Below are positions 1 through 11,309 of a stretch of DNA of 64,000 nucleotides, piece by piece. Each line of letters starts with the position of its first letter. Position 1 is the stretch's first letter. The notes beneath the pieces are model-generated. The model worked only from the letters and a program-made list of their open reading frames with translations, did not search any database and was not told the DNA's origin. The position numbers and the translations under genes were made by a program. The stretch comes from Cladorrhinum sp. PSN259 (lineage: Eukaryota > Ascomycota > Sordariomycetes > Sordariales > Podosporaceae), in contig MU867067.1 of NCBI GenBank assembly GCA_033725935.1, positions 310,001 through 374,000 of the forward strand, in the 5' to 3' direction.

Positions 1-1720
1 GGACAGGAGTCCGCATACAATCCCTGTGCCGGACCCGCGGGCATCAAAGGATACGATTGCCTGATCCTGAAGGACCACGGAAATCTCCCGGACGGGCCCA
101 ACAGAAGGTGCCTTTGCTTTACCGTACGAAGGTCGAGACCGAGCCGTTGATAGCATCTCAAGCCACAGGGCTAATACTTGGACGAGCGAAAGACAGCCAG
201 GCATCGCCTTGGTGCTCTTTTTTCCCACTTCGGCAATCGGTAACTAACCATGTGTGGCTTGTTTTGATCAGTCTTTCTTTTTTGCATGCCCTACAGACAG
301 GCTACTGTGCGGATAGCGTGCCTGGGCAGTGGACACCGATCTCTATTCAGTCTGATATAGCCCACCCCAGTCATTATATCCCGTTTCGGACACACTGGAG
401 CAACACCCATCCCAGCAGGCTCTCCGCCTTGCCACTCACGGGACTGTCCAACACTCATCAACATGGTACCATGGTTCTGTTTCTGTACCTCCAAGTACCC
501 AACCCCAGCCAAGCTCCCCAGCCAGGTACCTTCGCGCCGTTTCCTCTAAGCCCTGAGAGCTATGGCGACTTTGCTCGGGATCTAGGAACTCCCACACCCG
601 GAAAAGTTTCTGAAGCCCCTCCACAGCCTTCCCCCCCCTCCCCTCCTTCCCACAATTTCTCCAGCAGATCGCTCGCAATACGATGCTTGGGGCAAGATTC
701 GTTACCGGTTTGAGGTGCGAGGCAAGTGCCGTTGCTGCAGAAGCCTAGACACCCACAGGACCCCCAGAGTCACCTGTCGTCATGCTCTCCTCCGGCTGCA
801 TGGGAAGGAGTGTTTCACATTTTATTCTTCATATGGTTGCATGTTTTGTATCTCTCCATGGGGTCTCCATCCCACGTCTCTCTTTGGACGATTTGGTTTT
901 GTCCAGTATCCCTTTTGGGTTAATCTGTCTGGGGTCTGCGAATTTTGGATCATTTGTTCCACCAAGCTCCCCCTGTCTCCGCCAGGGCCAAGATGGCTGT
1001 CATGCCCCCGTCGTTGCATCATTAACTGATGCCGGGGTCTAGTTTCTATATCCGGCCGCGATACCATGGCATAAGATTTTCAAATTATGCTACCGTCATC
1101 GTTGGACAAGCCTGCGAGGTGACTTGATCCCCACACAGTCAGGAACGATCTTTGTCTACACTAGCACATGGGGGGGTGGGAAATCACCTTGGTGCTTTAA
1201 GTTGGACCCTCCCCTGGCCCTGGCATACCCGCAAGTCTATACTCTGCTACACGGTACCGAATATCAGACGATATAATGCGAGCTATGCCCACGAGTGCTT
1301 GCTCTGGTTCCTGAGCTCTTGCTTGTATTTCTTCTCCAAAGCGTCCAGATAACCACAGGAAGCTTCGGCCAAATCGACGACATATTCGGACCGCTGCGGA
1401 ATCCTGGGCAACAAATCACAGTCACATTCACGATTACCGAAAGAAACCAAAAAGAAGTCACATACAGGCGCCCACACACACGTTGTAGGAAGCAGAGCAA
1501 TGAGCTACTGAAAGGGTTCCATTAGGGTACCTTCATCACTCGCCGCCCAGCCCTCTCGGAACCAACTCCTTAATCCCCCGGGAGGATAAGCCCCCAACAA
1601 TAACAACTGCCGACCGCAACTTCTCACCCTTACATCCGTTGAACACGCCGCCTTTTAGACATCACATGCTCTCTGGTTCCCTCTGGAGCTCAGTTTTCAC
1701 ACGACACAACGTAGAATTAG
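1..1720. other. Upstream region of the Myb/SANT gene, no supported gene
   Basis: Open frames exist here, the longest being 218 codons at 57-713 on the + strand and starting at TTG. None has a recognisable domain, a good ATG context or coding-like composition. The stretch probably holds the promoter, leader and one or more unrecognised 5' exons of the Myb/SANT gene, because that gene's coding frame is already open at 1721 with no ATG until 2159. Confidence 0.4.
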
Positions 1721-2909
1721 TATCCAAGACTGACGGCAGGCATCCTGAGCTGGCCGGAACGGAACGGTCCACCGCAGCTTTCTCCGACGCAGCCCCGCGG
1801 GGCTCCCTCTCCTCAAATTCTTTCCATTCAGAATCCGGCGACCAGCCAGAGCGGCTCGCTCTGGCGGAACCCATGTGTCGGAGGCACACTGGCGGGCAAC
1901 TACCGTGTAGGACCGGATTACAATGTCGATTACTCGTCACAGGAGCCGCATACGGCCGAGCAGAGCCAAGCTCCGCATCCTTATGATGGCCACCATCACC
2001 GAGGCTCGCTTCAGCACGGCGGGCCGTCGTCGCTTCATGAGCCGCCTTCCCATCAATCCCACCACGGCCTACCCCAACATTACACTCCAACGCACCATCC
2101 TCATCCCATCCTCACGGACCCGTCACACCTGGGTGGCCATCCGGGAGCACCGCGACACATGGGGCTCCCGGGGCCGTCACACTACGGTCCCGGTCCCTCG
2201 CCCCACAGCGCCGTGCCCCCCCTCTTTCCTTCTTTAGCCCCGGCTCATGGTCCACCTGCCGGGGTGAAGAGGCCACGGCCTGATGATCTCGACCTTTCTG
2301 TGCCCGGAATGGCCGAGATGGAGCAAAGCGAGCTGGAGTCGATGCAACAGACGCCGATGGGCGCATCTTACGCACAACAAGCAGGAATGCAGCCCACACA
2401 CCATCATCACCGGCTGCCAGATACGGGTCCACCTAACAAGGTGATGCGGCGCGAAGGGGAAAGCAGTGCAGGTGGAGGTGCTCCGAGCGTGGTTGGACAA
2501 GTCGGAATGCCCGCCCCGGCTCCGCGACCAAGAGGTCCCAAGTTGAAGTTTACCCCCGAGGACGACCAGCTCCTGATCGATCTCAAAGAGAACAAGAGCT
2601 TGACGTGGAAGCAAATTGCCGATTTCTTCCCGGGGAGGTCGAGTGGTACGCTTCAGGTGCGGTACTGTACAAAGCTCAAGGCAAAGACGACACAGTGGAC
2701 GGAAGAAACGGTCAGTATATCATTTTCTGCCTCGGAAAACAGCCGTGCTAACAATTCAACAGGATCAAAAATTGAAGACGGCACTTCAGGATTACGAGAA
2801 CGAAAAATGGCGCATCATTGCCAACAAGGTCGGAACCGGCTTTACACCTGCCGCTTGCCGCGAAAGAGCAGCAAGTTTGCTTGGTGAAAGCTTGCCACCC
2901 AACTTATAG
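1721..2909 (+). CDS. Myb/SANT-type DNA-binding protein, 5' end unresolved
   Basis: This is a probable nuclear DNA-binding protein with two tandem Myb/SANT repeats. The first repeat begins KLKFTPEDDQLLIDLK and continues with W at the helix positions. The second includes ENEKWRIIANKVG and ends in ACRERAASLL. An intron at 2711-2762 (GTCAGT donor, gctaac branch, AACAG acceptor) separates them exactly in phase 0. Before the repeats lies a long Pro/His/Gln-rich region with clusters such as HHHH and HPHP and a basic GVKRPRPDD stretch. The reading frame is open from 1721, just after a TAG that could belong to an acceptor. The first in-frame ATG is 2159, so either translation starts there or an upstream exon is missing; the composition of 1721-2158 favours the latter. 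The stop is TAG at 2907-2909 in an unusual context, annotated separately. Family confidence is good; the exact orthologue is not named. Confidence 0.75.
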
Positions 2910-2987
2910 CAATCAGAGTCTCCGCCAGGAACTTCGGCTCCTGAGGCAGGGGACACCACCGTTTACTCGTCACAGCTTCATCAGTGA
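2907..2987 (+). other. Candidate leaky stop codon and 25-codon extension of the Myb gene
   Basis: The Myb frame ends with TAG followed directly by CAATCA. This fits the CARYYA consensus that makes the tobacco mosaic virus UAG leaky. The same frame stays open for 25 codons (2910-2984) rich in Ser, Pro, Thr and Gln, starting QSESPPGTSAPE, then ends at TGA (2985-2987). The motif match and open frame are seen directly; actual readthrough is inference. Confidence 0.4.
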
Positions 2988-3014
2988 CGATACACCGAGA
3001 ACCTACACGGATAC

Positions 3015-3052
3015 AGAAACACATACCGAAACACATACCGAAACACATACCG
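3015..3052. repeat. 12-bp tandem repeat, about three copies
   Basis: The unit GAAACACATACC is repeated about three times just downstream of the Myb gene, probably in its 3' UTR. Confidence 0.8.
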
Positions 3053-4860
3053 ATGCCGGGAGTTTCGGCGGGCCATTCAGGACCCGAGACATCGATTGGC
3101 ATATATAAAAGGAGAAGAAAGTTGACAAGATTTCAAAAGACATCTGCGTTTATACCCTTATACCCCATCCCCTCTTTTATTTCTTTTGTCATTTGCTTGT
3201 TTTCGCTGCACTTTATCTCTATTTTGTTTTCTCTTCTTGGACCAAATTCAATTTACATATTCTCTTCTTGGATTTTCTCCTGTTTACTTTTTCTTCTGTG
3301 TTGGAATGGCGGTCTTTTAATATTTTGAGATACCCGAAAATCCGCCTTTATCTGCTTTTTCTCAGCACATCTGGACACTTTTGGGGGGGGGTGACGGTGA
3401 TATGATATAGACTTGGTGAGCATTGGAAGGATACGATATACACGATAACCGGTTATACCAGGCCAAGCATAAAGCATACGACAGAATGATGATAAACGAT
3501 ATTTTGCCCTGGCGGACCTCTTGATCTCTTCTCCATTCCTGGCGACGGAGGAAGACCAGAGGAAAGTCAGGGAGCAGCATGGCGGGCAGGGGAAGCGGTG
3601 AGAACAAGAAAGAGAACTCTGGCGCGAGCTAATCTGGGGTAAAGAGGGAGAGCTACATCATCATCACTGCCTGGTGTTTTGGTCGACAAGGTTCAAGACT
3701 TGGTTTGCCGGTTTGGTCGGTCTCTGGTGGGGAAATGGGGAAGGGACAATGCATATAATATGGGGGTTTAATTCTTGCCTGGATGCATAGATATTATTGA
3801 TGTTATCCAGTTATTCGAATATTATTTATTGTTTATTATTTATTGTTTTTTAAATGCAGCGCTGGGTGGGAAGGATCGATGATAGCGTAACGGCGGTGCA
3901 AGGCAAGGCAGGCTGACAAGCATGGATCAGGCCTGGAACAAGCCATCTGGTGGCTCGTGCGCCAACGGCTTTTATGCCAAGACGCCAGACTTTGGCACCT
4001 GCCTTCTGAGACATGGGGCGTGACTCTCACCCCAAGTTCTCCTCTCTGCCATCCGGCTGACAAGGTGACACCAAAGATTATTGATTGTGGAAAACCCCAC
4101 TTGATTGGCTGGTTTTATCAGTTAATGTTCGGCTGTTGCGGCACACCCTGGCCCAAACCCAGAAATCGCGATATCGCGGGAATCAAGATGGCACTATTGA
4201 AAAATATACGTAAGGTATATCCGTACACTATACGTGTACTATGGTAGTGTAGGTCAGAACTGCATGACGTGATGCATACACATCTTCTACCTCGACGACC
4301 TGAAACACGGCCAGCTCAGCAAAAAGAGCGGGATATATATCATCTACTTCTGCAGGCCGAACCCCGCGCAACGAATCGGTTTGTGCATCCAGATTGAACA
4401 AGTTGGAAGCAGGGGTCCTTGGCGCAGGAGACCCCTGTTTCGGTAACACTCCGAGAAGGCAAGCAACTGAAATGCAGGCACCCCAACCCACGAGTCCACC
4501 CACCAACCCACCCAATCAGCTGCCGGAACTGTGCCAACACCAGCAACTTTGATCAGGCTCTCTCGGTGAGGAAAAGAGGATTTCTTGTTCATTACCATCA
4601 TGAACACATTTACCTCCGAGATTACCGGCGGCCGTCCAGGGCCAGGGCAGAAAGAATCGCATGTAACCCCTCATCTTGCCTCGCATCACTTACACTCCCG
4701 GATGCCGTGTCGATCGTCGGGGCTGTCTGTTCTGATACGCATGAGTAGCTGTATTGCTGTTTGAACTTTTCCAGGTACCCGGCTTCCGGCGAGCCTCTCT
4801 CTCTCTCTCTGTCGATCGATCAACATCGCTTGGGGGGAATGGAAGAAGCAAGTCATCATC

Positions 4861-4905
4861 ACTAACCCACACAGACACACAGACACACAGACACACAACA
4901 CGCAC
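4861..4905. repeat. CA-rich (CACACAGA)n microsatellite
   Basis: Repeated ACACAGAC units. A CT tract at about 4796-4812 lies just upstream. Confidence 0.8.
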
Positions 4906-5504
4906 GCACACGAGACCAAGCCCTACCAGGCACGTTTTGTTTTCGTCCAAGCTTGCGAATTTACCCATCCCACACACCATATCCCCAGCTCGACTTAGCG
5001 TCATCAATTTGCCCGAAATGACATGCAGTAAAAAAAAATGACCAGGTTCACAAAATCTTGACAACCTTTGAAGAATGCGACGTCAAGCGGATAAGTGGCC
5101 CCCAATCGGAGATTAAAACTCAATATACAGTGCCATGCTTTGAGATTCCTCGTTATTGTATCAAGCAGTGTGGCTATCTTGTTTTTCCCCAGCCACACGC
5201 ATTGTACGTCTCGAATAGATTGCCGAAACTGACTCACTCAACTCTATACACTCGACATCACAAAGGGCTGCAGGATAGAACGATGTCGTTTTTCGCCAAG
5301 CCCGGAGCCTCTCTTCATCTTCACCTCCAACACGGAACATGGATCATCGCCAAATCCGCTAAGGCAAAAACATCGGAACGGCAGTCAACAAGGCGGGAAA
5401 CTACAACAGTCCGGTAGTAGTAGCAGTACCTTGTCATATTTAAATTTACTTGGTCGATACCACTGAACGAATGTAACGGCTTTCATCATCATCAGATATT
5501 CCAA

Positions 5505-5540
5505 CTTCTCTCTCTATCTCTCTCGCTCTCTCTCTCTCGG
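5505..5540. repeat. Pyrimidine (CT)n tract
   Basis: Imperfect CTCTCT run interrupted by A and G. A matching purine GAGA tract lies at about 5898-5940. Confidence 0.8.
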
Positions 5541-6540
5541 CACACTCGCCACATCATTGTGCATGTTTTCATGCCATGGAAGAAACATCAGACGACTGGA
5601 ATCACCAAGCGCGCGAGTAAGGAGCGAGGAGAAAGCAAGCAGGCGGTTCCCGATCAGGATGATGTGTTTTCTTTTTTCCTTAACCTTGGTTGGCGTTTGT
5701 GGGTAGGGTAGGCAAGAAAAAACGCGGACTCCGAACTTTACTCTGCAATTTTTTTTTTTTCGTTTTCGCGCGTCAGACCCAGGACCTGGTAACCCTATAT
5801 CACCCGCTATATGAGGTATATCCAAGTCCTGCTAAGACATAACCTCCCCACACAACGTACGGTACGCGAATCAAGGCTAGCCAGGGATTGGAAGTGGGAG
5901 AGAGAAAGAGAGAGAGAAGAGAGAGAGAGGGAAAAGAGAGTTACGAGGAGCGGGCGGGGGAAAAACGGCGCACCGGTTTGTTGGACGTCCGGGTGTTACC
6001 TTTACCACTTTCACCGTTGCGTGATTCTGGCATCTGGGCTTTTATCGTTTTTTATGATGCAGTGGGGATGAGGGTGTATATTCTTCCCATGATGACGGGA
6101 AGCGGGACGAGATGAGAAGGCGATCCATCTATCTATCCATCCATCCTTTTCATCGTAGGAACTTCCTGTGTACCCTCTCTCCACATGCAGAGGGCAAGAA
6201 ACAGCAGCCCACAATAAGCGGTGAGAGCGGGGTTCGGAATCAAAGAGGAGGAGCAGGAGGAGGAGGAGGAAGAGGAACAAGGCAACGAAGGACCCTCCCT
6301 TTTGCTTCTTCCCCTCATTCAGTCAGCAGATAAACAGAAAACTTGAAGAGTGTGATGAGTGAGTACTCCTACCTCCCCAAGGTTAAAATGTAAGTAAGTA
6401 GCGTGTCGAGATTTCATTGGTTCCTGAGGGAAGTTACGCATTGATGTTTTGTTCGGTTTACGGGAAACAGGTTCTTCGCCGGAGAGGGGAAGAGGAGGCC
6501 AGAGAGGGAGGGGGAAGAATGAGGCCGCTTTCTAATCAAG

Positions 6541-6568
6541 GGACTGACTGGACTGGACTGGACTGGGG
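6541..6568. repeat. (GGACT)n microsatellite
   Basis: Four to five GACTG/GGACT units. It is followed at about 6590-6660 by a degenerate repeat of a TTCTGTCTGGC-like unit. Confidence 0.8.
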
Positions 6569-7007
6569 GAGGAAGCAAGGCTGGCTCGCTTTCCGTCTAG
6601 CGTTCTGTCTAGCGTTCTGTCTGGCTTTTCTGTCTGGCTTTCCGTCTGGCTTTTCTAGATGGGCCGGGTTGGCCGTCTGGTTGGCTGTTTAGTTTTGTCA
6701 GTTAGGGCAGTTGGCATCAAAACACTTTTTTTAAAACTGTTATCCCGTGATTTCTGTGATCTTTTAATTTCTTTGAACTCTATAACTTTTGTGCTTATGA
6801 AGAGCAGCAGCCCCGCTAGTGCGGAGCACGGGTAGGTATGTACATACATATCTTGGACGGGTTATGCTTTAATAAACTTGCTTTGTCTCTTGTTTCTTGT
6901 CTTTACTTGACATTATTTAGTGTCGGGGTCGCCGTTTTCCAAGTTTTTTTTTTAAGGGACGGAAAGTGTGGGACGGCGGATAAAACGGTATGTACATACA
7001 TTATGGG

Positions 7008-7045
7008 GTGAGGTACGTAGGTAAGTAAGTAGGTAGGTAGGTGTG
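7008..7045. repeat. (GTAG)n/(GTAA)n microsatellite
   Basis: Runs of GTAGGTAAGTAAGTAGG. A second similar run lies at about 7256-7280. Confidence 0.8.
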
Positions 7046-7567
7046 TATGTACATGTAGGTATAAAGGACACGGAGGGGAGGGAGAGACGGGAAAATACAA
7101 GTTAAGTTGTGGTCTGGTGTGTGTGTGTGTGTACAGAGAATCGCAATGTACATACCGGATTACTTGATGTGGGGGGCATTGTGTGTCAGTACCCTTTTGC
7201 ATACTCTCGCACTTGGATACTTGATGATATGTAGCTATGTATTTGTGACTCCGGCGGGTAGGTAGGTAAGTAGGTAGGTTCTTTTACTAAAATTCCTTCC
7301 TTTGCTTGGCTTGGCTTTTTATACGCACATACGCACACGCGCCCTCGTCCTTGCTCTTGCCCATGCCCATCTGATATAGATGTTGTTCCTGGTCTTGACG
7401 GATTTGAATACTTAAACTGTGTTGTTACAGAAACCCAAGCATGATAAAGTAGAACCTAATTATGTCTCTTTTTTTTGTTTCTTTCTTGAGATTAATTGTT
7501 TATTCCATTTTCTCTTTTTTTTTTGGCGTTTTGCAATCATAATTTTATCTGGTCATTATCTAACTTA

Positions 7568-7610
7568 CTGAGTGAGTGAGTGAGTGAGTGAGTGAGTGAG
7601 TAAGTGAGTG
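7568..7610. repeat. (GTGA)n microsatellite
   Basis: About ten GAGT/GTGA units with one A substitution. Confidence 0.9.
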
Positions 7611-8305
7611 CTTGCAAAGTTTAAAAAAAAACTTAAAAAAATTTGATCAGAGAAAAGCTTGCAACAATTTTAACTGAAATATCATACATACATACATACA
7701 CACCCAAAAAGCCCCTCTCTCTCTCCTCTTTCAAGAAACCCGATTTTTTTTTGGGCCAGAAATCTTTTTTAGATACTTAATAAATCTCAAAATTTCCCTA
7801 ATCTATCTATCTATCCATTCGTATTTCTTCTACTTTATCTCTTTTTCTGTCCATAACTTGGTCGTCTTCCTTGCGTCAAGTTTATATGCTCCTCGGTCTT
7901 CTTATCATCACTTGGTCTCTCCTAATTTGATTTGCTTGGTGTTGTTTTCTGTAGCTTTGTTTCTCCTCCCATTTGCTCGGTTCTCCTCCTATATCCCTCG
8001 CTCTTCTTATCACTTTCAGCTCCTATTCGCATAAATCTCTCCAATGACTTTGGATATCCTTGGCTTTAATACCCTTTGGTTAATACTCCTTTAATTGACG
8101 CTCCTTGGTTTGCCACACCTTTGTTGCTCCTCCCTTGGCTGAATACTCCTTGGTTGTGGTATTAGTGGTGGCGGTGGCTATGGTGGCAAACATGATGATA
8201 TTTAACTTTATATTAATTACCTGAGAGACAAGGGAGAGCGGGCAGAAACGAGAAAAAAAAAGGGGGCAAGAACGGGAAGGAGGAAAACGGGATAAACGGG
8301 GAAGG

Positions 8306-8342
8306 AAAAAAAACCCCAAAAAAAACCCCAAAAAAAACCCCC
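8306..8342. repeat. A8C4 tandem triplet
   Basis: Three consecutive units of eight A then four C, the last with five C. The complementary strand therefore carries three spaced G4 runs. Confidence 0.9.
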
Positions 8343-9001
8343 GGGATATATAGTGTTGAGATTCTCGTGATGAGCTAGACTAGCTATGTAGCCCCCTATT
8401 GGCTGATAATGATCTAGCTTTGTATAAAAATGAAATATGGAATCGGTCCGCTCTTAGACAGAAAAAAAGAAGGCTTGATAATGATTTAGGCTTCAGAGCG
8501 ACACGGAGAGGTAAATATGTAAAATAAAGAGTTATCATGTATTACCAGAGAGCAAAAAAAACCCCTTTAATACCGTTGTGCAAGAGACGACTGTGAAGGT
8601 GAAGAAGCATAAAAATGCTCCTCTGTCAATGTCAGAAATCGGAAAAGGGGGAAATTTGTAGCTTTGGGATAGACGGCTCTTGCACCGTCATAACGACTTC
8701 AAAGTCAGTGTAGTCACAATTCTTAAACTACTCGCATCTTTGGTTGAGACCCAGCCAAAATGAGCCAAATACCTATCATGTACTCAAACGTCGCTTTCAT
8801 TTGATCAGTCTTTTGATGTGAATACTGCAAGGTGTACTCTACCAATATTACGCTATCATACATGTAAGCAGCATCTTTGGTTAACTCCTTGTGCGCCCCT
8901 GATACTTCCGCTAGTCTAGGCTTCTCCAGCCTCCAAGAAAATATGTCAAAGCAACCTAGCTACGCATCAAGTGATAATGCGCAGTCACATCGACGGGCCA
9001 A

Positions 9002-10900
9002 TTACAGAATGAAAGTAAACCTCTTAGACTCCCTCAAAGCGCCCATCTTCATCTCATCATAAGCACCAAACCTCTCCTCCAGTTCCCGATCCAGCTGGTT
9101 CATCCACTCATCATACTCCCACTCCCACATGCCCTCCAACGTCAGCCTTACGCATTCAGGCACGCCAAGCCACTTGCGAGCGAATGCCTTCAGGTCTTCC
9201 CGTCCTGCGTTTGGGGAGAGTTCAACATGACTCAGCAGGGACTCAACTTCGACTGAAGTACCAAAAGCAGATACTCCGCTACAGAGCTTCATAGATATTT
9301 GAAGCTCCAACCTGGTCATTTTACCAGTCCCAACGTCACCAGCTAGCCATCCCTCTTCCAAGCAACCTTCAAATATTCTGTAATTTAGGATTTCGACGGC
9401 AAGAATGAGCGGGTAAACTGTGATGATGTAATAGACGTAGTCTGCTTTTATACCCTCACTGACAGCGATCCAGTCGAGACCTTCACCGGCGTCCAGTCTG
9501 TGAGCCGAGCTCTTGGTATTCTCCCAGAAAATGTGTGATTGTTGTTGGGCCGAAAACTTCTCCCAAGCCTCACGATCAACGACCGTCTTCCCTGACCACG
9601 TTGCTGGTACGCGGAGCCTTCTGGTGAGGGGAATGCCGGTTGTGATAGTTTCCCGCTCATGAGTCTCTGAGACAAAGCTTGTCCAGAGCGGGAGGCTAGA
9701 AAAGTAGAGACTTCTGCAATCAGGTATCTGGGTGGCGTTCAAATACTATTGATCTAACCTCGATAGATAGGGGTTACCTGCTTCGCCGGCAATATTCAGA
9801 ATGGAGGACCCTCTCTAAGAGCAGGGGAGAATACGGCCCAAGGGTTTGGCTGCCATTGGGGCCAGAAGTTCCAAAAGCCTTGCCTTATCTTGAGCTGGGA
9901 TAGGATGTACCCTTGTCGAAATATGATGGATAATATTTCCATGTGTCTTTCGTGTTGCGGCAACGAACCGGTAAGGGTGTATATAGGATTCCAGGTAATA
10001 ATGCTGGTGAAACGCTTCGTAATAGTGTCCTATCACTAACATATCTTCAAGTGCCGCTGGAGGAACGAGATGGCGTTCATGCTGTTCCGAGCACTCGCCA
10101 TCGTCGATTACAGGTTCGAGCCCATGATTCTTCTGATTGTTGATATAAATCCACTGCAGCGTCTTTTGAACAAGCATCACGGGGGCCATGAGATGCTCGG
10201 GGTTATTTCTCTGGAACTGTAACAGGATATCCATTCCCTCAAAGGGCAGATCCGATACATCAAAGATTGGAGCCCAGTAGGTGACATTCGCACCCACCAT
10301 CTAGGTGTCTTCGAACTTAGCTTGCAACCCGTCGGCTCGGATCAAGGTCCTGTAATCTGCTATTTTATACAACCTGAAAAATAGCCTTGTTAGGGGGCGA
10401 CCGTGACTCCAATCATCAACCATCGACATGATGATATGCTCGATCTCATCGTCTGTGACACTGTTTTCCAACAAAGGGCTCATGTTTCCGAGAAAGCGCT
10501 TGGCAACCGGAAGGCCAAGCAATGCAGGGGGAAAGTTGTTGACGGGAAGTTCTTGCTGGTCTGTAGTTGCATCGAAGGTCAAGATTCCTGATCCCAAGCC
10601 GTTGTAACGAGAGCCTCCGACCAAGGCCTCAGTTTGGCGTTCAGGATGATTTTCCAGAAATATAACTCCAAGAGTCTTGTGGGAGATTCCGATTGGGAAA
10701 GAGAGCCCATTCTTGAAGCGGGAAATCGTCTCGTTGACCTGAGTGGGGTCGTAACGGAAGCCTCCCCAATATACGTATTCGGCCTCAATGTGCTGTTCAT
10801 CTGGCCTAGTCATTGGCGTCTTGGTCTTGGTTTTTTTGGCAGCTGTGCCGAACAATGCGGCAGACGATTCTCGTTTTGGGTAATTCGTGGGGGCTTCCAT
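9002..10900 (-). CDS. Unrecognised protein, one frame interrupted by three TAG codons
   Basis: I do not recognise a domain. The minus strand from ATG at 10900 to TAA at 9004-9002 is one 633-codon frame interrupted only by TAG at 10303-10301, 9817-9815 and 9748-9746. Sequence on both sides of each TAG looks coding. It is acidic and aromatic-rich, with stretches such as EAEYVYWGGFRYD, NVTYWAPIFDVSDLPF and EGMWEWEYDEWMNQLD near the C-terminus. The N-terminus is basic (KKTKTKT). Two TAGs sit where acceptors could lie (acacctag before 10300, gatcaatag before 9745), so two 3n-length introns are possible. A weak donor GTACAT at 9910 would remove the second and third TAGs. I found no good in-phase donor for the first. 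The alternatives are a recently decayed gene, adjacent short proteins, or TAG readthrough. Expression and product are unknown. Confidence 0.5.
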
Positions 10901-11309
10901 GATGATGATTAACGTCTGCGTAGTGATGGTTGATTCGTAACGATGAGACGTCGTGGCTGTGGAAATATTGATGGCGGAGCATTTGCAAGGTGAGGAATTT
11001 TGGAAGAGGGCATGGACCGGAACTTTGAGTGCATGCGATGGAAGCTGAAGCGGGAAAATGGCAGGAGCGAGCTGCCTGGCCTAAGTGCCCGGACCGTGAG
11101 GACAGGAGGCATGATGAGTGCTGTCGAGGAAGGACACCACACTAGGGAAGGAGCTCCTCCCGCCACCCAAACAAACCTGGAACTTCCGCCCCGTCAAACC
11201 CCAATCTACCACTTGCAATGGATAGTCCCAACTTTAAATTGATCAAGGTTCTCCAAAACCCGCTTGTATACACTGTAATTTCCACACCACAAGAAAAAAA
11301 ACTAAAAAA
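10901..11309. other. Intergenic, promoter side of the 9.0-10.9 kb gene
   Basis: About 400 bp between two minus-strand genes. It should hold the promoter of the downstream unknown gene and the 3' UTR of the hemerythrin-like gene. No other feature is seen. Confidence 0.5.

Larger units (their letters stand above)
2988..9001. other. Gene-free convergent intergenic region rich in simple repeats
   Basis: About 6 kb between the 3' ends of the Myb gene (+) and the 9.0-10.9 kb gene (-). I see no coding frame with convincing composition. It holds CT/GA, CA, GTAG and GTGA microsatellites, poly(A)/poly(T) runs, a run of nine G near 3383, and an A8C4 triplet. A TATA-like sequence followed by a pyrimidine-rich stretch lies near 3102-3200. 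The 5' part could include the Myb 3' UTR. Confidence 0.6.

Noticed and set aside
57..713. 218-codon plus-strand open frame at the left edge
   Set aside because: It starts at TTG, has no recognisable motif and low-complexity Pro/Ser content. It is more likely the upstream region of the Myb/SANT gene.
3015..8342. Short repeats considered as a CRISPR array or telomeric repeat
   Set aside because: Repeats have no unique spacers and are simple microsatellites. The A8C4 triplet is too short and is not the fungal TTAGGG telomere.
10301..10373. A 73-bp intron (GTTGTA...CCTAG) that would remove the first TAG in the 9-kb gene
   Set aside because: Its phase would throw the downstream coding sequence out of frame, and the donor is weak.
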